From: Chelonoidis abingdonii
Lineage: Eukaryota; Chordata; Testudines; Testudinidae
NCBI RefSeq assembly: GCF_003597395.2
Contig: NC_133778.1
Location: 19,927,614 to 19,991,613, forward strand
DNA: 64,000 nt
Reading direction: 5' to 3'
Below, piece after piece: positions 34,557-44,639 of this stretch (position 1 is the stretch's first letter; each line of letters starts with the position of its first letter). The translations under genes and the position numbers were made by a program. The notes under the pieces were generated by a model that was given only the letters and a program-made list of their open reading frames with translations, was not told the origin of the DNA and ran no database searches.

Positions 34557-35729
34557 GTTGAACATACAACTCTCAATACAGTTTAACATTTAATGTCTTC
34601 CTTGATAATAAAAAATGTGTAAAATACATACAAGGAAGGAAACACAAACATCTTCCTGCTTACAAGCAAGATGCAGTATACCATACATACACTCACTAGA
34701 ATGTAGCCTTCTGTGACTGTCAGCTTGATTGTGGAGTGATACAGGAATGGGAAGAAATCAGGGCGGACAAATGTCCATTAAAAAATATTTCTTTATTTAA
34801 ATCAGATTTTTTTAAATTAAAATTAAATACAGTTTTATTTTTAAAAAATAAACGTATTTGAAACAGACCTATGCAAGGCATAAACTTACTATTATCTATT
34901 AAAATCATTTACATTAAATAAAAAAATATTCAGCAGTATGTTTGCTGCCAAGTTTTAAAGGAAGTCAAACCCCTGAACTGGCGGAAGTCACTAGGTTAAG
35001 CACTTGGAACCAGAGCACATTGAAGTGCTAAATCAGCTTTTGACACCAATAGCCTCCTCTGGAGGTGATAGGATCCCTTTCATTTCAGTTTTATTCATCT
35101 AGTTCAGTTCAGTGACTAGCTCACTGCAAGTTAAGACACTAATTAGGAGTTGAAGCAGGAAAGCCTGTTTGCCTCTTCTAATTTGTAAATAAAAAACTAG
35201 GTGTTAGAAGATGAGATTCACTAGTACTAAAAATTTTGAAGGACTTGGTGACCAGAAACAAATCAGCTCAATTCACTAGCTACAGAGCCTTCCTTTGTTT
35301 AATAAATTAGTTTTAGATTAAAATATATTGAAATCTTTTTCAATAAATGTTATGTATTCAGCACAATAAAAGAGCTTTTTTGTACATTTTTAATTGCATT
35401 TGAATTTCCATCTCAATAGAGCTTGACATAAATCATAGGTAACAAATTAATATAGTAATTAAGAGATGAATCATTCATTCACCATTTTCTAATATAATAA
35501 AAAAAGTAAAAATTACAAATTTGAATAAAGATAAATTAAGCTATATAATTGCTTAAATAAATGTGTATAGCTAGTATATCATTCTGGTTAGTAAAAGTAG
35601 TATCAGATTTAACATAAAGACTATATCTCTTACAACTATGTTGCAAATCAGCATGTTTTAATAGTTACCATCTAATGAAAATCAACTTCTCTTTGGGAAA
35701 ATAAAGTACAAATGCAAAGCAACAGCAGG
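34557..35729. other. Unrecognised AT-rich DNA
   Basis: Very AT-rich (for example 34780-34930, 35290-35600), short frames only. Nothing can be supported. Confidence 0.5.
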
Positions 35730-36203
35730 TCACATGGCTATGAGGTAGCAATGGCGGAGTGCAGAACAGACTTCTAGCTTGAATGGTCCCTTGCAAATAC
35801 TCTTTCTTCACCACAAGTCAGTATGGGAGAATTTGGGCTTCTTAAATCTCTCAAAATTGCATCTTCCAATCTCATCTGTGGTCAGCCTGACGCTCTATTT
35901 CCTTCAACCTCAACTGTATAGACCTTCTGTAAAAAGCATACATTCTTCTGCATGTTGGACATGACACCACCTACCTCTGCAGGCGTCTTGCTCTCCATGG
36001 ATGTAAGACTGCAACTTGCGAGGATCTTCTAAGTATCTCCTCATTTGAAACAAAAATCAAGCCAATAGATATTAAGAACATGCCTTAGCTTTTGACATTG
36101 ACACAAGTTTTGACAACTGTTTTGTTTCCTCTCCTAAGCTGTTTTTAATGGCCATGTTTGTGCTCCATATAACAGAGCTGTCACCACCACCACCACCAAA
36201 AAG
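35730..36203 (-). mobile_element. Antisense non-LTR LINE, 3' part of ORF2 (left half of a split element)
   Basis: On the minus strand the text next to the DIRS-A junction reads VLLYGAQTW, as in the LLYGAETW block after the RT of many non-LTR elements. Further on come NIYWLD (family NIHWPD or similar) and frames with HPWRARR. The rest is decayed. The same minus-strand LINE continues at 47579-48300 on the far side of DIRS-A. The clade (RTE-like or related) cannot be fixed by eye. Confidence 0.6.
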
Positions 36204-36437
36204 ACGGTTACTCACCTTTGTAACTGTCGTTCTTCAAGATGTGTTGTTCATATCCATTCCAATTAGGTGTGCGTGCACGTTTGTCGGAAGATTTTTACCC
36301 TAGCAACACTCGGTGGGTTGGCTGGGCGCCCCCTGGAATGGCGCAGCCATGGCGCTGGATATATAGCCCTGCCGACCCAACCGCCCCTCAGTTCCTTCTT
36401 GCTGGCTACTCCGACAGTGGGGAAGGAGGGCGGGTTT
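36204..36437. repeat. DIRS-A left inverted terminal repeat
   Basis: It starts ACGGTTACTCACCTTTGTAAC and runs through CATATCCATTCCAATTAGG, TTTTTACCCTAGCAACACTC, GGCGCCCCCTGG, GATATATAGCCC and CGCCCCTCAGTTCC. The right terminus (47390-47578) is its near reverse complement. The TATATA within it may serve as a promoter element. Confidence 0.9.
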
Positions 36438-36537
36438 GGAATGGATATGAACAACACATCTCGAAGAACAACAGTCACAAAAGTGAGTAACCGTCTTTTC
36501 TTCTTTGAGTGCTTGCTCATATCCATTCCAGTTAGGT
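36438..36537. repeat. DIRS-A internal complementary region
   Basis: The left half (GGATATGAACAACACATCTCG, AAGAACAACAGTCAC, AGTGAGTAACCGTC) is the reverse complement of the outer left end (36204-36250). The right half (CTTTGAGTGCTTGCTCATAT, CCATTCCAGTTAGG) is the reverse complement of the outer right end (47530-47578). This is the region that bridges the two ends in the circular DIRS intermediate. Confidence 0.88.
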
Positions 36538-36549
36538 GATTCCCAAGCC

Positions 36550-37581
36550 TTACCAAGGTGGTGGGGTCGGAGTGAGATGTGGCAGAATGCAAAACTGCTG
36601 AGCCAAAGGCTGCATCATCTCTTGACTGTTGAACCAGAGCGAAGCAAAGATATGGACCCAGGACCAGGTAGCTGCGTGACATATTTCCTGGATTGGTACA
36701 TGAGCCAGGAAGGCAGCAGATGAAGCCTGAGCCCTGGTAGAATGTGCGGTGAGATGGCTCGAGGGAACATGAGCCAAGTCATAACAAGTGCGGACGCACG
36801 CCGTCACCCAGGAGGAGATCCTCTGGGAGGAAACAGGTAGGTCTTTCCTTCGGTCTGCCACTGCAACGAAGAGTTGGGGCGATTTATGAAAGGGCTTCGT
36901 CCGTTTGATATAAAATGCAAGCGCCCTATGGACATCTAGGGAGTGCAATTGTTGCTCCCGTCGTGATGAGTGCGGCTTCGGGAAGAAGACCGGAAGAAGA
37001 TGTTCAGATTGATATGGAGGCCGATACCACTTTAGGAAGAATGTCAGTGTGGTCGCAACTGCACCTTGTCCTTATAAACACAGTAAACTGGGGTCCACCG
37101 TGAGCGCTCACAGCTCGAGACTCATCTGGCCGATGTAATGACACAAGGAAGAACTGTCTTCCAGGACGAGGTATAGCAGTGAGCAGAGTTGCTAACAGCT
37201 TGAATGGGAGACATAAGTCTGGTTAAGACCAGGTTGAGGTCCCAGGTAGGGCAGGGTGGCATACCGTGGGTAATATGCGCTCCAAAGCCTTGAGGAACCT
37301 GGAAACCAATAGAGTGTGAAAACACGGAGCAGCCACTTCCCCTGGGTGGAACGTGGAAATGGCCACCAAGTGCACCCTCAATGATGATACCCGCTACTTG
37401 TTTTGAGAGACCAGAGGTAGTCCAGGATGGTGGGGATCGAGACCTCGTGGAGGTAACATTTTGCGTTCCGCACCAGCAGGAAAAACGCTCCACTTGGCCA
37501 GATACGTAGACGAGTGGAAGGTTTCCTTAGCCCAGGAGTACTGTGGTACTGAGGCAGAGCAGCGAACTCCTGACGGCTCAA
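36550..37581 (-). pseudogene. DIRS-A tyrosine recombinase, frameshifted
   Basis: Pieces in order on the minus strand: an N-terminal core-binding region with TILDYLWSLK (about 37440-37390) and ERFSCWC; SVFSHSIGF; PTWDLNLVLTRL (about 37250-37215); SWKTVLPCVITSAR (about 37160-37120), where the catalytic Arg ends the block; and further down HSLDVHRALAFYIKRTKPF, then AHSTRAQASSAAF with the His-x-x-Arg pair (about 36740-36700). The text VPIQEICHAATWSW matches the last helix with its active region. The enzyme would integrate the circular cDNA. Frame changes at several points make it inactive. Confidence 0.8.
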
Positions 37582-37921
37582 CCCACAGGAGCCATGCGTG
37601 AGATGAAGGGACTGCAGACTGGGTGTGAAGTCTGCCGTGGTCCTGAGTTATGAGGTCTGGGTGAAGAGGCAGGGTAATTGGGCTGGCTATCGACAGTCAA
37701 GCGACATGTGTATCCAATGCTGGCCTGGGCCACACGGGATGATCATGATCAAGCGAGTTCCGTCCCTGTGGAGCTTTAGCAGGACCTGTAAACCAGCAGA
37801 AACGATGGAAAGGGTAAGCATGGCTCGTCCATGGTATCAGGAAAGCATCCGAGATCGAGCCCAAGGAGAGGCCTTGAAGAGCAGAACATTTGCATTTCTG
37901 TTCTCGCGAGGAAGAAGAGGT

Positions 37922-38400
37922 CTATGCAGGGAAAATCCCATTTCCAGAAAAACAGAATGAATAATGTCCGACGGATCGACCACTCGTGAGAGTAGAAGTA
38001 TCTGCTGAGTCAATCACCAGAGTGTCCAAATCGCGGGAGAAAGGACTACCAGGTCTATCGAGTGGGCTATACAAAAGCCCAGATTGAAATGGGCTTTGAC
38101 AAAGGGGGAGGGACCGTGTCCCCCCCTTGTTTATGTAATACAATGGCGTGTGTTATCTGTGAACACTGAGACACTAACGGCCTTGCAGGATGCGTGAAAT
38201 GCCTGGCACACAAGGGGACTGCTCTTCAACCTCGGAATGTGATGTGCAAGGCCACTCCTGAGATGACAAAGGCTTAGATGCGAAGAGATTGCGAGGTGAG
38301 CACCCCAGCCAGAAGATACGCATCCGTCGTCAGGGCCATAGAAAGCAAATAGGCGAATGGAACGCATCCCGCACACCACCAGGGAGGGTGTCAACCACCC
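37922..38400 (-). pseudogene. DIRS-A RNase H, frameshifted
   Basis: The frames read DDGCVSSGWGAHL (about 38330-38290), matching the DAS..GWGAHL block of retroelement RNase H. LSVSVFTDN-type text follows (SVSVFTDNTRHCIT at 38172-38131), and in another frame MYYINKGGTRSLPLCQ (38143-38095). The TDN...YYINKQGG run is characteristic of DIRS RNase H. It lies directly downstream of the RT, as expected. Confidence 0.8.
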
Positions 38401-38462
38401 ATCGAGGGAGCAGGAGTCTCAGGGAACCCTGAGGACTGTCTATATTGTGGGCTCCCTGGGTG

Positions 38463-39520
38463 TTATAGAGAGAGCATAGTGTGAAGGGAATAGGCAAGCC
38501 GGCATGCTTGGTCACAAACTGCAAGCAGCCATGTGACTCCAGGAGGCCGAGACAATTCGAGCAAGTGGTTGGGAATTTTGTAGGGCCTTGATATAATAGA
38601 TATCATGCAGTGAAACCGCAGCTGTGGTATAGTCAGTCCTGGCGGAGACTGGAGTCCAAATGGCCCCATAGAACCATTCTTTGTGTGGACCAGAGACGAT
38701 TTCTCTAGTTGATTTATCAGGCTTAGTTGATCAAAGGTCCTTGACGATGCCCACGGCCGTGTTACTTGGGTCTCGGAGCCCCAACAAATGACCAATTGTC
38801 GAATACGGGAAGACGGTGTTGCGGTCGACCGACCGGAGGTTGCAGGTAACTTACGGCCACTACAACTTTGGTGAACACTTTTGGGGCTGTGGAGAGGCAA
38901 CACGGAGGACAAAATGATTGCTAAGGTGGTGACCCACAAACTGAAGTACAGTCTGTGCGGAGGAATAAATGGCTAATGTGGAAATACGCCCTCATATCGA
39001 GGCACATACCAGTCCAGGATCCAAGGATGGGATGCATGGTCCCAGGGAAACATGCGGAACTTCAACTTTTCAAGAACTTGTTGAGTCCCCGATTCAGAAA
39101 TTGGTCGAGACCTTCCTTCAGCTTTGGGGATGAGAAAGAGGGAGTAAGACCCCCTTGCCCCCCTCAAGTCCCCGTAACTCCTCTATAGCATCCCAGCAGA
39201 GGACCAACCTCCGCAAAGAAGGCTCGGAGAGGTCACTGAAGAGGATGAAAGATACGGAGATGGGGGGGGGCGAAAAACTGAAGGCGGTATCCAAATTCTA
39301 CCGTGCGTAAGACCCAACGATCTGAAGTTAGTTGGGTCCACATAGGGAGGAAAAAGGAGAGGCGGTTGCAAAAGGGAGGGAAAGGATCCTGTTGAACAAC
39401 TGGTACGTTGCCCTCAGGTGCACCTTCAAGATTTTGGTTTAGATCCCGCGGGTGGTTTGGCACGGCTGTGATTCTGACCCCCTTGGGGTCCAGACTGCCA
39501 TCTACGATTGCCTCGGCCAT
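38463..39520 (-). pseudogene. DIRS-A reverse transcriptase, frameshifted
   Basis: The entry region reads RLSFFLPMWTQLTSDRWVLR (39365-39300) then VEFGYRLQF, the conserved lead-in of DIRS RT. Then come SLFLIPKAEGRSRPISE (39140-39090), equivalent to the LVPKKDGGWRPI block, and ILDWYVPRYEGVF, equivalent to the SxxDWYxxLDLKDAYFH region with its catalytic Asp lost. At 38939-38500, LSTAP-like and YLDD-region text are decayed, but INQLEKSSLVHTK (family: INLEKSSL.PTQ) is clear. The first 100 bases overlap the end of gag in another frame. Confidence 0.82.
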
Positions 39521-41661
39521 GCCTCCTGCCGAAGTCCTGCCGCTGTCTAGGCAGGGGGTAAGGGCACTGAGGCTGGAGCCGGAAGGGTCTGCGCTGAGTC
39601 TGCGATGTGTGCATTGCGAGCGAGCACATGATCACCCTATTGTCCTTCAGACTCTGCAGCCTAGGGTCAGTCTTTTCCGAAAATAGGACCTAACCTTCGA
39701 AGGGCAAGTCCTGTATCGTATGCTGCAATTCAGGTGGAAGGCCTGACACCTGAAGCCATGATATTCACCTCATGGCAATTCCTGAAGCCAGAGCTCTGGC
39801 TGCAGAGTTGGCTGCGTCTAACGAGGCCTAGAGAGAAGTTCTTGCCACCTTCTTTCCTTCCTCCAAAAGGGCTGCAAACTCTTGACGTGAGTCTTGGGGG
39901 ACTAACTGAATTTCTCAACTGCCACCCAGGTGTTATAGTTATAGCGGCTAAGCAGGGCTTATTGGTTTGCCACCCTGAGTTGGAGGCCCCCAGCAGAGTA
40001 GATTTTATGCCCCAATAAATCCATGCGCCTAGCCTCCTTTGCTTTTGGGGCAGGGGCTTGCTGGCCATGGCGCTCACTTTCGTTAACCGATTGGACAACG
40101 AGGGAGTAGGGTGTACGTACAGATACTTCGTACCCCTTAGAGGGCACCATGTACTTCCTCTCAACTCCCCTAGCCGTGGGCGGAATAGATGCTGGAGACT
40201 GCCAGATGGTGCTTGGATCGTGCAAATAAATGGTAAGGCCACCCTTGTGGGAGTGTCAGCCGACAAAATATCTACCATCGGGTCCTCTATCTCTGGAACC
40301 TCCTCCACCTGGAGGTTCATATTCAGGGCCACCCGTCTCAGGAGGTCTTGATGTGACCTTAGGTCAACTGGAGGAGGGCCCAAGGAGGATGTCCCCGCCC
40401 ACTGCTTCATCTGGAGAAGAGGAAAAGGAAAGGCCAGGGACAATCGGGTCCTCCGTTGTCTTGTGGACTTGGGTAAAGTCCAGCTCCAGTGGGACTTGAG
40501 GGTCTGGTGCCTGAATAAGAGTGTGCTCCGTACCTGCAGGAGGGGGGCAGCTAACTGTAGCCTCTGGCACCCGGTGCTCCGACGGTATGGAGCCTGATGG
40601 CACTGGAGGTCCACCTTGGGCTTGGTGATATACTCAAGGCATCCAGAAGGACCACTGATGAGGTCCTTGGTCTTGAGCCTGGGTCTCTTGGAAGACACAG
40701 ATGGGGACATCTAAGTCACGGTCCTGTGCATAGGAAGCACTGTCCGCACGGGATGACAGAGGCATGGCGAGACGGCCAAGGAGGAGCTGAAAACCCCTGA
40801 GAATGGTCTCCATCCCTTCGTAGTCTGTCTGTATGCTGCAGCCGAGAGTGGTACCGGGCGCTATACCGGTACCGGGAACGAGACCGGGACCTGCAACTGG
40901 AACGGTGCCGGGAGGTCGACTGGGACCTCGAAGCTTGATACCGGGAGTGGCTACGAGAGGTGCAGTGCTGTGAGCGGTGCCGGGAGCTTGATCGGTACTG
41001 AGAGTACTGGGCCGGCGAACGGGGTCTTGAACAGTGCCACAAGTGCGACCGGTACCGACACAGAGAACGGTACAGGGACTGCGAGCGGCGCTGGGACTGG
41101 GATTGGCGATGGGACTGAGAACGCTGGCGGGACTGCGATCGTGATCTGTGCCTCTCAGCGGTGCCGACGGAAGATGGTCTCAGTAGGGCAGGCTTGCCTA
41201 TGGACTGTATGACCCGCACCGGCGGTGCCGGGGGTTGAGGCAGCGCAGACTCCATCAGTGCAATCAGTTCCCTTGCCGTAGAGAATGTCTCCGGCATGAA
41301 GGGAATAATAAGCTCAACCACGGCGCGTGCCGGGGAGCTATCAGGCACCGGATTCGACGGCTCTTGCGAGACCGGAATCGACAGTGCTGAAGTTGTTGGT
41401 GCCAGGTGGTCCGACTTAGGCGGGTGCTCCGACTGCGGCGTGGACACGTAAGCCGCAGGAGTCTTATGTTTTTTTACCCGCGGGGAGAGGGAGCGGTGCT
41501 GAGCAGACATCTGGGCTGGCGACGGTTGGTGCCGAGGGGCCTTAGCGGTACCGGTGCGCTCTGGTGCCAAAGATGCACTTCTCCCCGGTGCACACTGTCT
41601 GGCGCTTGGTGCCTAGGGTGGAGGAGTAAGAGCTGTCTCCATCAGGAGCTGTCTGAGACAA
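39426..41661 (-). pseudogene. DIRS-A gag, main part with SR-rich domain
   Basis: This is the downstream part of gag, entered from the DIRS-B junction. From about 41570 it reads through ARELIALMESALPQPP (about 41282-41235). It then becomes an Arg/Ser-dipeptide domain (about 41150-40830: RHRSRSQSRQRSQSHRQS and similar), like SR proteins. Beyond lie an acidic stretch and the 39730-40710 frame. The C-terminal end (39635-39426) is basic, with GRRHGRGNRRWQSGPQ. DIRS gag binds element RNA. At least two frameshifts and stops occur. The N-terminal zinc-like part is at 47035-47259, on the other side of DIRS-B. Confidence 0.75.
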
Positions 41662-41665
41662 AGAG

Positions 41666-41880
41666 GAGGTTACTCAGCTTGTGCAGTAACTGACGTTCTT
41701 TGAGATGAGTGTCCCTGTGGGTGCTCCACTCTAGGTGTCGGTGCGCCCCTGCGCCTTTGATCGGAGATTTTTTACAGCAGTACTCCTGCCGGCCACGCAT
41801 GCTTAGAACCTGTCACTCACTCTGAGTATGTCACTAGTGAGCATGCGCGGCTGGTACCCTCAGTTCTTCTCTACATCGGA
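41666..41880. repeat. DIRS-B left inverted terminal repeat
   Basis: It runs from GAGGTTACTCAGCTTGTGC through ACGTTCTTTGAGATGAGTG, CCACTCTAGGTGTCGG, TACTCCTGCCGGCCACGCAT to CCTCAGTTCTTCTC. The right copy at 46866-47034 is its reverse complement with moderate divergence. Confidence 0.88.
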
Positions 41881-41916
41881 GGCTACCCCCTCTGAAGTAG
41901 AGGGGAGGAGGTAGGT

Positions 41917-42023
41917 TGGAGCACCACAGGGAACACTCATCTCGAAGAACGTCAGTTACTGCACAAGGTGAGTAACCTCCTCCTCTTCTTCGAGAGACCC
42001 TGTGGGTGCTCCACTCTAGGTGA
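41917..42023. repeat. DIRS-B internal complementary region
   Basis: The left half (GGAGCACCACAGGG, ACTCATCTCGAAGAACGTCA, GAGTAACCTCC) is the reverse complement of the outer left end. The right half (CTTCTTCGAGAGACCCTGTG, GGTGCTCCACTCTAGG) is the reverse complement of the outer right end near 46995-47034. The layout is the same as in DIRS-A. Confidence 0.87.
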
Positions 42024-42069
42024 CTTCAAAGCAGTGCATCTCAAGGAGGTAGGGACTTCGATCTGGCAG

Positions 42070-42700
42070 AATGCTGTAGACATCCTGCCGCTAACAAGTG
42101 TCAGAGAGGGGCCTGAGTAAGGGCATAGTGAGTAACAAATTATGGGGAGGACCAGGTGCTGCCCTACAAATGTCAGACAAGGGTACTTTGCGTAGGAAGG
42201 CTACAGAGGTAGATACAGAGAATGTGTCCTGACAACTGCGGAGGTGTAACGTTCTTTTATTGATAACAGAGACATATGCAATCAAGATCCATTTCAAAAC
42301 CTCTGAGTAGAGATAGCACACCCTTGGAACGGTCCGTGATAGAACAAAGAGTCTAGGAGAGTTCCGGAAGGGTCTTATTCTGTCAGATAAAAGGATAAGC
42401 TCTAAAGCACATCAAGTGGTGCATCGCGGCTCGAAGGGTTTGCATGTGTTTTTGAAGAAATTGGTAAATGTATTGGTTCACTGAGGTGAAAGAAGCATAA
42501 CTTTGGAAGGAATTTTGGGTATAACGATGAGTAACTTTGTCCTTGAAGAAGAGCGTATGAGTGTGGATCTGCCATAAGGGCTGCTATCTCGCCTGCCTGT
42601 CTGGCGGAGGAATGGCCACCAAAAAAGCTGTTTCCCATCGCGAGTGCAAAAGGGAGCAGGTGGCTAGGGCTCAAAGGGTGATAGTTAAACAGGACAATAC
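42070..42700 (-). pseudogene. DIRS-B tyrosine recombinase, C-terminal part
   Basis: The frame at 42674-42402 has SSARQAGEIAALMADPHSY, matching SARR.GE..ALM.DPPY with the first catalytic Arg region, then YPKFLPKLCFF, LSEPIHLPI and NPSSRDAPLDV, which lead to the LDVRRALAFYLDRTK region. The frame at 42321-42091 has VPLSDICRAAPGPPHNL, the last helix block (VPLSDICRAATWSS). The middle part is lost or frameshifted. The N-terminal half would lie to the right, where the minisatellite now is. Confidence 0.75.
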
Positions 42701-42749
42701 TAGATGAAGATCCATGGAGGTAGGTGGCTTAATGTCTGGGTATAGGGTT

Positions 42750-42990
42750 GAGGAGAGGCGCGCTGTGCACCATGGCCGTTTGCGGTGCCGAGGAGAGGCG
42801 CGCTGCCGGCACCGTGGCCTTTGCAGTGCTGAGGAGCAGCACGCTGCCGGCGCTGCGGCCACTTGCTGTGTCCAGAGAGAGTGCGCTGCCGGCACTGCAG
42901 CCGTTTGCAAGTGTAGGAGCACGCTGCGGCACCGCAGCCATTCGGTGCCCAGGAGGAGTGTACTGCTGCACTGCAGCCCATTTGCGTGTC
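42750..42990. repeat. Minisatellite of six ~40-bp GC-rich units inside DIRS-B
   Basis: Six degenerate units begin near 42750, 42790, 42831, 42874, 42915 and 42951. The shared core is GAGGAGAGGCGCGCTGCCGG, then CACCGTGGCC and TTTGCGGTGC. Unit lengths run from 36 to 43 bases. GC content is far above the flanks. Frames across it on both strands (42714-43106) are made of the repeat and are not genes. Confidence 0.88.
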
Positions 42991-43289
42991 AAGGGACCGA
43001 AGCCACAAGGACCTTCCGACATGGAGGTTGGGTCCTGCCTCTGTGCTCTGTCATATGCTCGCTGAGCATTAGAAAAAGCTGAGGCACCTGCTTGTGCTGT
43101 CAGCACAGAGGGTAGGGATTCGCGGGAGACCCCCTACCCTTGTTAAAGTCTCTCCTGTGAGACTTATTCTGCTTCTTGCCTCCAGCTCCAGGAGTGAAGC
43201 AAAGCTTGCCCCATTATGACTGGTTGGGGGCGTGTGTGGAGTGGGTTTAACTTTCCCATCTCGAAAGCGTCTGCTAGCTCGTCGCAAGT

Positions 43290-43690
43290 GGTGTCATCAC
43301 GCCTGGATTAAGCACCTGATATCTGGGTGTGGTTGCCAAGGCACCAATTCCAGAGTTTCATGGCCTCTGAACAAAGAGAGTGGGAACGAGCCCCTCCTTG
43401 TCTGTTGACGTAGAACATGCAGGCAATGTTGTCTGTCCATTATTGCGTACATGCTGATTCTTGATAGTGGAGGAAGCAGCGGCAAGCCTTCCGTATAGAT
43501 CGAAGTTCTAGAACGTTTATGTGACGGGAGTCTCGGAATGAGACATAGCCCGTGGACTGTTTGGTGAGAGATATGGTCCCCCGCCGTGAGGGATCCATGT
43601 CGTATCGACCACACGTTGTGAGTCTGGAGGAAGGGGACTAGAACAGAGGTTGCCAGGGATCTGTCCACCATAATGAAAGAGCCCTTGACC
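43290..43690 (-). pseudogene. DIRS-B RNase H relic
   Basis: The frame at 43671-43297 shows ISMYAIMDRQHCLHVLRQQT, matching the .VRIMTDN..CMFYVNKQGG block with the catalytic Asp-region altered. SFPLSLFRGHETLELVPWQPHPDIR follows, matching ARS..LC..AMKLWNWC. It lies directly left of the RT relic. Confidence 0.7.
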
Positions 43691-43699
43691 TGGTAAGGT

Positions 43700-44480
43700 A
43701 GTTAATGTTTGTTAATTGTTTGTTTATGAGTGCCGTCGTCGGTTGTAAACTTGGCCAGCCACCTCGGAAGCACCTCATGGGGATGTGCATCTGGACCACA
43801 CAAAGTGCACGATGACATGTGCCAGTAGTTGGAAGCAGTCTCGAGCAGCGACCTGAGGGCTTGCTGCGAAGTCTGAGCCAGCAGTTTTATAGCATTGAAA
43901 TCGATCGGGTGAAGGATGCCGTCCGGTTCTGGAGTCGAGGCTCGCTCCTATAAGTCGGTGTTGGTAGGACTTAATGTGGATTTGTTTGTTTGTGTGCAGG
44001 CCCAGGTTGAAACCACTCGATGGTGATTTTGTAAGCAGAGGGCTCGGCAATGTGGAGGCCTTGAGAGAGGCAATCGTCTACGTAAGGAAATATAACTCCT
44101 TTTTCCTGAGGTAGGCTGTGACTACCATCTAGGAGCTGGAGAAAACTTGTGGGGCAGTGGAAAGACAATGGTAGAAATTGTAGTGGTAATGCGTTGAGCG
44201 AGGTAAACGAAGAAACGCTGGGGCTGGGTGGATGGACTGAAAAGGCGTCTTGTTAGGTCGAGGGCTAAACCAATCGCTCTGCTCCAGGCTGGAATATGGT
44301 GTGAAAGTAACCATCTGAACTTTTGCTCTTTGACGAATTTGTTGAGCTCCTGAGGCTGAGGATCAGTCGCCATCCTCAGTTTTTTGTGTGTCAGGAAAAA
44401 GGGGAGAATCCTTTCCCTTTGTCGCATTCGGGCACGAGTTCGTAGCACCAGGTTGAAGGAGATTTTTACTCTTGCTGGAG
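43700..44480 (-). pseudogene. DIRS-B reverse transcriptase relic
   Basis: The frame at 44448-44122 has RERILPFFLTHKKLRMATDP, matching the FYS.FFL..KK.GG.RPI lead-in. Then comes ELNKFVKEQKFRWLLSHHIP, matching the L..LNKF...KFRM.TL..IIP block. A parallel frame at 44314-44129 has SSLEQSDWFSPRPNK (SLEQ.DWF.ALDLKDAYFHIPIHP) and HCLSTAPQVFS (LPFGLSTAPKVFS). The catalytic Asp of DLKDAYF is replaced. The protein is broken by frame changes. Confidence 0.8.
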
Positions 44481-44639
44481 GCGATGGCTCATGAAAGGTG
44501 TCCTGAAAGGAAGGGAGGGTGGAGGTAAGAGAGGAAGGGGGATGGAATACCCTGTTGTGATGACTCTAGAACCCATTTGGTCGGTGGTTATCTTCTGCCA
44601 TCAGTAAAAAATGACTGTAGATGGTGTCCAAAGATGGTT

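Noticed and set aside
42750..42990. CRISPR-like array of regular repeats
   Set aside because: The units are degenerate and directly abutting, without unique spacers, in a vertebrate retroelement.
42714..43106. Overlapping frames of up to 125 codons in four frames
   Set aside because: They are produced by the GC-rich minisatellite in DIRS-B.
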